DNA from: Myxococcales bacterium
GTDB taxonomy: Bacteria; Myxococcota_A; UBA9160; JALSIO01
Length of the DNA stretch: 22,797 nt
NCBI GenBank assembly: GCA_026989995.1
Contig: JALSIO010000279.1
Span: forward strand, 1 to 22,797
Reading direction: 5' to 3'
Shown: positions 13,492 to 20,466 of the stretch, piece after piece
Numbering within the stretch: position 1 is the stretch's first letter
How the letters are laid out: each line of letters begins with the position of its first letter
Notes under the pieces: model-generated
What the model was told of the DNA's origin: nothing
Seen by the model: only the letters and a program-made list of their open reading frames with translations
Databases searched by the model: none
Made by a program: the position numbers and the translations under genes

Positions 13492-15288
13492 GTGTCGCGG
13501 CGACGACGGGGCATTCGAGCGGCGTCCCCCGGGCCGGCCCTGGCCCTCGTCCTCGCTGCCCTGCTCCCCGGGCTCCGGTGCCGCGGCCCCTACGCCGGAC
13601 CCTTCGTGGTGGAGCTCCGGGATCTGGTGGTCCGCTACCACCCGGCCACCGCCGAGCCGGCCGGCGGCGGCGTCGCGCGCGTCTGTTTCGCGCTCGAGAT
13701 CGAGAGCCGCGCCCGCGTCCCCCTCGAGGTCATGCTGCTCGCTGCGAGCACATCGCCCGCGACCCGCGTGGTGGACGCCTCCGCGCGCTTTCCCCGCCTC
13801 GCCCCCGGCGAGCGCGTCGGCTCCCTCGACCCCATCTGCGTCGAGCACGATACGACCGAGCTCTTCACCGAACGCTCGCTCGAGCTGCTCGACCTCGACC
13901 GCTACTTCGGCTGGCGGGCCGTCGAGAGCCTCGCCACCGGCCGCTTTCGGGTGGAGGAGATCGACGGGGTCTGGTGGTTCATCACGCCCGAGGGACACGG
14001 CTTCTACTCCATCGGCGTGACCGGATTCGACGAGGTGGGGGACGTGAGTCCGGCTCTCGGGACCGCGCCCTACCGGGACCACGTCCTCGGTCGCTACGGG
14101 TCCCGGGAGGCCTGGGCGGAGGTGGCCCAGGACCGCTTCCGGGCCTGGGGCTACAACACAGTCGGCGGCTGGTCGGATCCCACCCTCTTCCGGGATCGGA
14201 TCCCGTACATGGAGAACGGCCACTTCAACACCGTCGCCCCGGCGGTGCCGGGTGTGCCGGTGAGCTTCGGCAAGACGATGCGGGACTACTTCGATCCGGC
14301 CTTCGAGACCGGTGCCCGCGACTACGCCGAGCGCTTCCGCGACTGCGCCGAGAACCCCTTCTGCATCGGCGTGTACACGGACAACGAGCAGCCCTGGGGA
14401 CGCAGCATCCTCCAGCCCACCACCTACCTCGAGGCCTATCTCGGCATGGCCCCCGGAAGCCCGGGCAAGCGCGCGGTCCAGGCCTTCTTCGAGGCGCGCT
14501 ACGCGGGGGACATCGGCGCCTTCAACCAGGTCTGGGGAACCGAGCTCCCCGATTTCGACGCCATCCAGGGGCTCGACGGCCTCGGAGGCAGCATCTACAC
14601 CGAGGCGGAGGCGCGGCGGCAGGACCGGCTCGCCTTCCTGCGGACGGTTTCCGAGCGATACCACTGGGTGGTGCACGACGCCCTCCGCGCCGTCTCCCCG
14701 GACCTCCTGATCCTGGGATCGCGGTTTTTCGGTGCGGTCAGCAACCGGGGGGTGGTCGAGGTCTCGGCACCCTTCGTCGACGTCGTCAGCGTCAACAACT
14801 ACGACTTCGATCCCGTCGTGCGTTCCGCCTTCTTCCGAGATCTTCTCGAGGGGGAGCTCCTCGACCACCTCTTCCTCGACGACGCCTTCAGCGACCTGGC
14901 GACGATGCACCGCCTGACCGGCCGGCCGGTGCTCGTCACCGAGTGGTTCTACCGCCTCCGCCGGGGCGACTCGCTCCCGCCCTTCCTTCCGGAGGTGCCC
15001 GACGAGGCCAGCCGCGTGGCTGCCTACACGGCCTACATCACGCGGGTGGCGGAGATGCCCTTCATGCTGGGCACCCACTGGTTCCAGTGGCAGGATCAGC
15101 CCGAGGAGGGGCGCTCCGATGAGGAGAACCAGGTGATCGGTCTCGTGGACATCCACGACGACCCGCACGTGCCCCTCGTCGGGCGCATGGCCGAGGTCCA
15201 GGGTGCACTGCTCCCCCTGCGGGCGATGCTTCGGGGGGCGCCGCCCGGAGGGGCGGAGGGCAGGAGCGGCGGCGATGCCGCCCGCTGA
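13492..15288 (+). CDS. Secreted clan GH-A glycoside hydrolase, agarase-like
   Basis: Predicted exported polysaccharide-degrading enzyme, 598 aa. A signal peptide (about 1-28, basic then ALALVLAALLPGL) is followed by a roughly 110-residue N-terminal region of beta-like character. The TIM-barrel part begins at IDGVWWFITPEGHGFYSIGV (about 157-176), wording typical of beta-agarase-like GH-A enzymes. The likely acid/base is E299 (VYTDNEQPWG), preceded by Asn as is usual in this clan. The likely nucleophile is E484 (LVTEWFYR). I cannot place it in a specific GH family; GH50-like is my best guess, and the natural glycan is unknown. GTG 13492 is the first codon of the frame and matches a leaderless promoter. 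Its end overlaps the MOSC gene by 14 bp. Confidence 0.75.
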   Translation: MSRRRRGIRAASPGPALALVLAALLPGLRCRGPYAGPFVVELRDLVVRYHPATAEPAGGGVARVCFALEIESRARVPLEVMLLAASTSPATRVVDASARFPRLAPGERVGSLDPICVEHDTTELFTERSLELLDLDRYFGWRAVESLATGRFRVEEIDGVWWFITPEGHGFYSIGVTGFDEVGDVSPALGTAPYRDHVLGRYGSREAWAEVAQDRFRAWGYNTVGGWSDPTLFRDRIPYMENGHFNTVAPAVPGVPVSFGKTMRDYFDPAFETGARDYAERFRDCAENPFCIGVYTDNEQPWGRSILQPTTYLEAYLGMAPGSPGKRAVQAFFEARYAGDIGAFNQVWGTELPDFDAIQGLDGLGGSIYTEAEARRQDRLAFLRTVSERYHWVVHDALRAVSPDLLILGSRFFGAVSNRGVVEVSAPFVDVVSVNNYDFDPVVRSAFFRDLLEGELLDHLFLDDAFSDLATMHRLTGRPVLVTEWFYRLRRGDSLPPFLPEVPDEASRVAAYTAYITRVAEMPFMLGTHWFQWQDQPEEGRSDEENQVIGLVDIHDDPHVPLVGRMAEVQGALLPLRAMLRGAPPGGAEGRSGGDAAR

Positions 15289-16210
15289 GCCCCGCACCTC
15301 CCACCGGTCCTCCGCCCGCGGGATCCGGATCGCCGCGCTCTTCGTCTACCCGATCAAGTCCACGCGCGGGGTCTCCGTGGGTGAGGCGCGGGTGGAGCCG
15401 CGCGGGCTCGCCGGCGACCGCCGCCTCATGCTGGTCGACGCGGCCGGCGAGTTCGTGACCGCGCGGAAGTTTCCGGGGCTCCTGCGGGTGGAGGCGCAGC
15501 TCGAGGCCGAGGGGCTCACGCTCCGTGCGCCGGGTCGGCCCGAGCTCCGCCTCGGCCCGGGCGGCGGTGCGGTGGAGGAGCTCGAGGTCCGGGTGTGGGC
15601 CGATCGCTGCCGCGCCGAGGCGGTGGGCGCCGAGGCGGACGCCTGGTTCCGCGCGCTCCTCGGCCGCGAGGTACGGCTGGTTCGACTCCCGGAGCGCCAC
15701 CGCCGCCCGGCGCGGGGCGCGGGTGTGCGGGAGGGCGACGAGGTGAGCTTCGCCGACGCACTTCCGGCGCTGCTCGTGAACCTCGCCTCGGTCCGGGAGG
15801 TGGAGGAACGGGTGGGGGCGGCCCTCGGCGCGGAGCGGTTCCGGCCCAACCTGGTGGTGGACGGAGCCCCCCCCTTCGCCGAGGACAACTGGAGGGAGAT
15901 CCGCGTGGGGGGTGCCGAGGGCGTGCGTTTCGAGGTGGCGCGTCCCTGCCCGCGGTGCGGCCTCATCACCGTGGATCCCGAGACGGCCCGCATCCATCCG
16001 CGGGGCGAACCCCTGCGGACGCTCGCCACCTTCCGGCGCGGGCCGTCGGGCGACGTCCTCTTCGGCCAGAACCTCGTCCCGCGCGGCACCGGGACCATCC
16101 GGGTCGGGGACCCGGTGGAGGTGCTGCGCGAGGAAGCGGTGCCCGGGCCCCGGCCGGAGCTACGATGGCGGCGCGCGCAGCCCGGAGGAGCCGCCCGTGG
16201 AAGGACCTGA
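15275..16210 (+). CDS. MOSC-domain molybdenum-cofactor protein, YcbX/mARC-like
   Basis: Molybdenum-cofactor-binding protein of the MOSC family with an N-terminal MOSC_N beta-barrel. Relatives (YcbX, mARC) reduce N-hydroxylated compounds using electrons from a ferredoxin or cytochrome b5 partner. The 311-aa product starts the barrel at ALFVYPIKSTRGVSV (about 21-35) and has GLAGDRRLMLVD (44-55). The cofactor-ligating motif is RPCPRCGLITVDPET (223-237), where Cys228 aligns with the Mo ligand. The C-terminal FGQNLVPRGTGTIRVGDPVEVL is typical. Unlike YcbX it carries no C-terminal ferredoxin domain. The ATG at 15275 has AGGAG 8 nt upstream and overlaps the hydrolase gene by 14 bp; its own end overlaps the aminotransferase gene by 14 bp. 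Confidence 0.85.
   Translation: MPPAEPRTSHRSSARGIRIAALFVYPIKSTRGVSVGEARVEPRGLAGDRRLMLVDAAGEFVTARKFPGLLRVEAQLEAEGLTLRAPGRPELRLGPGGGAVEELEVRVWADRCRAEAVGAEADAWFRALLGREVRLVRLPERHRRPARGAGVREGDEVSFADALPALLVNLASVREVEERVGAALGAERFRPNLVVDGAPPFAEDNWREIRVGGAEGVRFEVARPCPRCGLITVDPETARIHPRGEPLRTLATFRRGPSGDVLFGQNLVPRGTGTIRVGDPVEVLREEAVPGPRPELRWRRAQPGGAARGRT
16161..16166 (+). promoter_or_regulatory. Possible internal promoter before the aminotransferase gene
   Basis: AGCTACGAT contains a TAnnnT -10 box. Transcription would start near 16173, giving a 24-nt leader that includes GGAGGAG (16184-16190) before the GTG at 16197. It is inside the MOSC gene, so it would uncouple the aminotransferase and kinase from the operon front. 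Confidence 0.3.
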
Positions 16211-17501
16211 GTTTCGCAAGCACCTGGAAGAGAGGGCGGACCTGTCGCCCCGGAAGCGGGAGGTGCTCTCCCTCGCCCACGAAACCCTCCTTCCCGCCCG
16301 CGTGGAGACCTGGGTGGGCGCCGGGATCCCGCTGGTGATCGGCCGGCGGGAGGGCTACCGAATCACCGACCTCGACGGCCGCGAGCTCCTGGACTTCCAC
16401 CTGAACGGCGGCACCTACAACCTCGGCCACCGGCACCCGGAGCTGGTCCGGACCCTCACGGAGGCCCTCGCCGACCTCGACATCGGCAACCACCACTTCG
16501 CGAGCGAGGAGCGGGCGCTCCTGGCCCGGGCCCTGGTCGAGAAGACGCCGGGTGAGCTCCGCTACACGGTGTTCACCGCCTCGGGCACCGAGGCCAACGA
16601 CGTCGCCATCCGCTCGGCGCGGCGGGCCACGGGTCGGCGGAAGGTCGTCGGCCTCGAGTCCGGCTTCCACGGCTCCGCCGGGCTGGCCGGTGCCGCCGGT
16701 CGGGACCGGACGGCCCGCGCCTTCCTGAGCGACTACCCGGAGGAGTTCGTGACCGTTCCCTTCGGCGACCTCCACGCCATGGAGGAGGCGCTCGCAGCCG
16801 GGGACGTCGCAGCCGTCCTGATGGAGACGATTCCCGCCACCCAGGGCTTTCCGGTGCCGCCCCCGGCCTACCTTCCCGGAGTCCTTTCGCTCTGCCGGGA
16901 GCACGGGACGCTTTTCGTCGCCGACGAAGTGCAGACGGGGCTCGGGCGCACGGGGCAGCTCTGGGGCGTGGAGACCTTCGGCGTCGAACCGGACATCCTC
17001 GTGACGGGCAAGGGGCTCTCCGGCGGCCTGTACCCGATCTCGGCGGTGGTGCTCGGGACGCGCGCCGGGGCCTGGTTGCGGGAGGAGGGGTGGGGGTTCG
17101 TTTCCACCTTCGGCGGTGCGGAGCTCGGCTGCCGGGTCGCCAGCCGGGTGCTCGAGATCTGCTCGGATGCCGCCACCCTGGAGCACGGCCGGCAGATCGC
17201 GGAACGCATGGCGTCGGGGCTCGAGGAGATCTGCGGCCGCCGCCCCTTCCTCCGGGGGGTTCGCCGCGTGGGTCTGGTCATGGGGCTCGAGACCGCTCAT
17301 CCGACCGGCGCGATCCAGCTCTGTCGTGCGCTCTACGAGCACGGCGTGTGGGCCATCTTCGCGGGCTTCGATCTCTCGGTGCTGCAGTGGAAGCCCGGGC
17401 TCCTCCTCGACGAGGCGACCTGCGACGAGGCCCTCGAGCGCCTCGACGCGGCACTCGCGGGCCTGGAGCCCGACCCCGCCTTCGAGGCCGGTCGGGCGTG
17501 A
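16197..17501 (+). CDS. Class-III PLP-dependent aminotransferase
   Basis: Fold-type I PLP enzyme of the class-III (omega-aminotransferase, glutamate-semialdehyde aminomutase-like) group, 434 aa. Landmarks are NGGTYNLGHRHP (70-81), the cofactor phosphate loop TASGTEAND (127-135), the PLP ring-binding D243 (VADEVQTGLGRTG) and the Schiff-base Lys272 (VTGKGLSGGLYP). This group includes transaminases for ornithine, GABA and beta-alanine, decarboxylases and phospho-lyases, so the reaction cannot be fixed from sequence. GTG 16197 has GGAGGAG 6 nt upstream and fits the N-terminal helix. It overlaps the MOSC gene by 14 bp and the following kinase gene by GTGA, which links its job to a phosphorylated or phosphorylatable small amine. 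Confidence 0.88.
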   Translation: MEGPEFRKHLEERADLSPRKREVLSLAHETLLPARVETWVGAGIPLVIGRREGYRITDLDGRELLDFHLNGGTYNLGHRHPELVRTLTEALADLDIGNHHFASEERALLARALVEKTPGELRYTVFTASGTEANDVAIRSARRATGRRKVVGLESGFHGSAGLAGAAGRDRTARAFLSDYPEEFVTVPFGDLHAMEEALAAGDVAAVLMETIPATQGFPVPPPAYLPGVLSLCREHGTLFVADEVQTGLGRTGQLWGVETFGVEPDILVTGKGLSGGLYPISAVVLGTRAGAWLREEGWGFVSTFGGAELGCRVASRVLEICSDAATLEHGRQIAERMASGLEEICGRRPFLRGVRRVGLVMGLETAHPTGAIQLCRALYEHGVWAIFAGFDLSVLQWKPGLLLDEATCDEALERLDAALAGLEPDPAFEAGRA

Positions 17502-18559
17502 CCGAGGCGGCGGAGCATCCCTTCGTCGGCGTCCCGGCTTCCGAGCAGGTTCGTCGCCTCACGGCGCTCGCGGAAGCCGTGCTCCCGGAGTTCGGCCTCG
17601 AGGGGGCCGGGCTCGAGCTCATCAAGTACCGGGAGAACGCGGTCTTTCTCGTCCGGGGAGACGCCGGCCGCCATGTGCTGCGGGTCCACCGGCCGGGCTA
17701 CCGCACCGCGGCGGAGATCCGCTCGGAGATCGCCTGGATGGAGGCGCTCGACGAGGCCGGGATCCGGACGCCGGCGGCCCGGCGCACGCGGGCGGGCGAG
17801 GTGGTGGCCCGGGCCGAGGCGCCGGGCGTGCCGGAGCCGCGGCTCTGCGACGTCTTCGAGTTCGTGCCGGGGCGACAGCTCGGAAGCCTCGAGGGGGGCG
17901 TTTCGGGCGATCCGGCCTCGGTGCGGGCCTGCTACCGGGAGCTCGGCGCGCTTGCCGCGGCCGTCCACGCCCACGGCCGGCGCTTCCGGCCGCCGCCGGG
18001 CTTCACCCGCCCGAGCTGGGATGCCGGGAGCCTGGTGGGCGAAGAGCCGGCTTTCGGGCGCTTCACCGAGCTCCCCTGCCTCGAGCCCGAGCAGCTCCAC
18101 GTGCTGCTCGATGCCCGGGAGCGGGTGCGGGCCGAGCTCGCCGCCTTCGGCCGGGAGTCGGATCGCTTCGGCCCGATCCACGGGGACTTTCTTCCCGAGA
18201 ACGTGCTCGTCGCCGAGGACGGCCCTCGCCTGATCGACTTCGACGACTGTGGCAACGGCTGGTACCTCTTCGAGCTCGCGACGGCGCTTTTCCCGCTGCT
18301 CCTCCGGCCGGAGCTCTCCGCGGCCCGCGCAGGCTACCTCGAGGGCTACCGCTGCGCCGCGGGCCGCCTCCCCGACGCCGACCTCGCCGTGCTTCCCGCG
18401 ATGCTGGTCGCCCGCGGCCTTTCCTACCTGGGCTGGCCGGTCGGCCGCCCCGAGATCGAGGAGGCCTCCGCGGTGGCGCCCCTGCTCGCCGGGGTGGTCA
18501 CGGAGATGGCCCGCCGCTACCTGGCCGGGGAACGCCTGGGCGAGGTCGGGATCGTCTGA
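17498..18559 (+). CDS. APH-fold small-molecule kinase
   Basis: Protein-kinase-like phosphotransferase of the APH/choline kinase/homoserine kinase II type, 353 aa, cytoplasmic. The catalytic loop is IHGDFLPENVLV (227-238) with D230 and N235, and the metal-binding segment is LIDFDD with D247. The N-lobe contains YRENAVFLV and HVLRVHRPG (59-67); an Arg occupies the area where many kinases have the ATP-binding Lys, seen in several members of this subfamily. The GTG at 17498 overlaps the aminotransferase TGA by 4 bp. Kinases of this fold are known to be paired or fused with class-III PLP enzymes that act on phosphoethanolamine or phosphohydroxylysine, so an amino alcohol is a reasonable substrate guess, but only a guess. 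Confidence 0.83.
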   Translation: MTEAAEHPFVGVPASEQVRRLTALAEAVLPEFGLEGAGLELIKYRENAVFLVRGDAGRHVLRVHRPGYRTAAEIRSEIAWMEALDEAGIRTPAARRTRAGEVVARAEAPGVPEPRLCDVFEFVPGRQLGSLEGGVSGDPASVRACYRELGALAAAVHAHGRRFRPPPGFTRPSWDAGSLVGEEPAFGRFTELPCLEPEQLHVLLDARERVRAELAAFGRESDRFGPIHGDFLPENVLVAEDGPRLIDFDDCGNGWYLFELATALFPLLLRPELSAARAGYLEGYRCAAGRLPDADLAVLPAMLVARGLSYLGWPVGRPEIEEASAVAPLLAGVVTEMARRYLAGERLGEVGIV

Positions 18560-18619
18560 GCTCCCGGCCGGCACCCGGCGCGAAGCCGGCTGCCCCGGCG
18601 AGGCCGGCGGAGGGCGGGG

Positions 18620-19663
18620 TCAGCGGAGGACCTCGCCCACGAGCCGCGCGAGGTTTCCGCCCATGACGAGGGCGGTCTCCTCCGGCCCGAGGCCGCGGTC
18701 GCGCAGGGCCTCGGCGAGCGTGGGAAGCTCGCCGTAGTGGGAGAGGACGGGCCGGTAGTTGGCGTCCATGTCGGTTCCGATGGCCACGTGCTCGACCCCG
18801 AGCACCTCGACCATGCGGAGGATCTCCTCGACGTAGTCGTCGAAGCTCGCGAGGGCGGCACCCGCCGGCCAGGCGCCCACCAGCCCGCCGCTCCGGGTGA
18901 CCGCGAGCGCGTGCTCCCGTTCGAGCAGCCGGGGGTGCTCGCGCCCCGGGGAGGCGAGGTGGCTGTGGGAGATCATCACGGGCGCATCGCTCACCGCGAG
19001 CACGTCGCGGGTCACCTCGAAGGTGGCGTGGGCGAGGTCCACGATCATTCCGAGGCGGTTCATCTCGCGGACCACCTCCGCGCCGAAGGGGGTGAGGCCG
19101 CCGTGCATCGGCGGCTCGGTCTGGATGTCCCCGAGCTCGTTGACCCGGTAGTGCACCAGGGTGATGGAGCGGGCACCGGCGGCGTAGGCCTCCTCGACGC
19201 CGTCGATCCGACCCTCCAGGAAGTCGCCGCCTTCACAGGCGAGGAGCAGACCGAGGGTGTTCCCGGCCCGGGCGCGGCGGACATCGCCGGACCCGAGCAC
19301 GGGGGTGACGTCCTCCCGCGCGGTGAGCTCCGCGAGGGCCCGGAGCTGGCGATCGTGATCGGCTCGCGCCTCGCCGGGCTCGAACGGCCGGTGGGCGCGG
19401 ATGCCCACCACGGGGTCGGGACGGAGCACCCGGAGATCGGCCACCGTGGCGAAGGCCACCAGGCCCACCCCGGACGCCCGGATCTCGTCGATGGCACGGT
19501 CGCTGGTGTCGCCACCGAGGAGGGCCGCCGCCGGGTCGTCGGCCGGAAGCCCGCGCAGGAAACAGCGCCCGGGATGGGCGTGGGCGTCGGCGAGGAGCGG
19601 CCGTTGCCCGTCGCGAGCGTTCGGACCTCCCGTGCCGCCCTTCAGGGGGCGACCTCGAGGCAC
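18620..19663 (-). CDS. Peptidase M19 (membrane dipeptidase family) protein
   Basis: Zinc amidohydrolase-barrel protein of the renal dipeptidase family, 347 aa, hydrolysing dipeptides, possibly including D-amino-acid ones. Metal-ligand positions visible are ADAHAHPG (H28, H30), the bridging Glu in LLACEGGDF (E144), VDLAHATF (H212) and ISHSHLAS (H233). The barrel-end Asp is in AIGTDMDAN (D298). The first motif is HxH where classical M19 enzymes have HxD. No signal peptide is seen. GTG 19663 is the only start before the barrel; GAGGGAGG lies 6 nt upstream. The start overlaps the tail of the decayed gene by 22 bp, so it was probably once coupled to it. It is convergent with the kinase gene. Confidence 0.82.
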   Translation of the reverse strand: MPRGRPLKGGTGGPNARDGQRPLLADAHAHPGRCFLRGLPADDPAAALLGGDTSDRAIDEIRASGVGLVAFATVADLRVLRPDPVVGIRAHRPFEPGEARADHDRQLRALAELTAREDVTPVLGSGDVRRARAGNTLGLLLACEGGDFLEGRIDGVEEAYAAGARSITLVHYRVNELGDIQTEPPMHGGLTPFGAEVVREMNRLGMIVDLAHATFEVTRDVLAVSDAPVMISHSHLASPGREHPRLLEREHALAVTRSGGLVGAWPAGAALASFDDYVEEILRMVEVLGVEHVAIGTDMDANYRPVLSHYGELPTLAEALRDRGLGPEETALVMGGNLARLVGEVLR

Positions 19664-20358
19664 AGCGCGCCTCCCTCGTAGACGACGCGGACGGCCGTGG
19701 CTGCGCCGCGCTTCACGGGCACCCCCTCCAGCGCGAGGAGCGGCGCGGCATCCACCCGGACCCGATGGGTGCCATTCGGCGGCTCGCTGGACTCCGGGCC
19801 GGGAGGGCGCTCGACGGGGGTGGCGTCCACCTCGTCGAACACCACATAGCGCAGGCGAACCGCGCGATCCAGGTCACCCCGGAGATTCTCGGCGTTCCCG
19901 GTCTCCGGGTCCGCATCCGGTGTTCCCCCTCCGGGAGGATGCTGGCGTCGAAGTCGAGGGTCCAGGTCTCATCGTCTCCGCGGAAGGTCCCCTCTCCCAC
20001 CGGATGCCCGTTCCCCCGCGAAGACCACGGGACCGATCGGGTGGTCGCTCGCGTCGGCGACCCGGGCCGCGAACCCGAGGGAGTTGGAGACGGCGGTGCC
20101 CTCGGCTGGCGCCGCGATCTCCGGGAGCACCCTCCCCAAAGGATCCGGCGAGCCCGATCACCGGCCCCAGGCGGGGGCGCATCGGAGGAACGGTCGGTCT
20201 GGGAGTGCTCCGCGGGCCAGGATCCGGTCTCGATCTGGTGCTCGAGCAGAAAGCGGACCCCGCGCACGAAGGCCGGCGAAGCCACGCTCACCCCGGCCCG
20301 CTTCAGCGTGTGGAGGGCCTGCCGGGCGGCGTCGGCGTTGCCGCCCTCGAGTCGCTCG
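19642..20358 (-). pseudogene. Decayed gene: cyclase-repeat-like and Ig-like fragments in shifting frames
   Basis: Four protein-like pieces follow each other on the minus strand in different frames. (A) About 20358-20165: RERLEGGNADAARQALHTLK, then AFVRGVRFLLEHQIETGSW, like one helical repeat of squalene-cyclase/prenyltransferase proteins. (C) About 20151-20005: DPLGRVLPEIAAPAEG and VSNSLGFAARVADASDH. (D) About 20018-19920: NGHPVGEGTF and ETWTLDFDASILPEGEH, Ig-like in character. (E) About 19910-19642: ENLRGDLDRAVRLRYVVFDE to YEGGALCLEVAP and TGA. Each change falls near a G or C run (for example GCGGGGGAAC at about 20024). At least three indels are needed to join them. The 5' end is not identifiable. 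Sequencing error is the main alternative to true decay. Confidence 0.55.
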
Positions 20359-20466
20359 CGCTTCCGCCGGGACCCGTCCGGCGCTGGCGGCCCGGGCTTC
20401 GCCCGGCGACCACCGGTGTCGCCAGGCCGATCCGCCCCCCTCCCCGACGGAGAAGTTCCTCCTCCG

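Noticed and set aside
11070..15122. Long plus-strand open frame of 1350 codons antisense to the kinase and extending into the glycoside hydrolase region
   Set aside because: Composition is Arg/Gly/Pro/Ala-rich without recognisable motifs. It lies antisense or out of frame to well-supported genes, and long spurious frames are expected in very GC-rich DNA.
18560..18619. Hairpin such as CCGGC-GAG-GCCGG as a terminator between the convergent kinase and dipeptidase genes
   Set aside because: The stem is only 5 bp with no T-tract, and many alternative pairings exist in this GC-rich gap.
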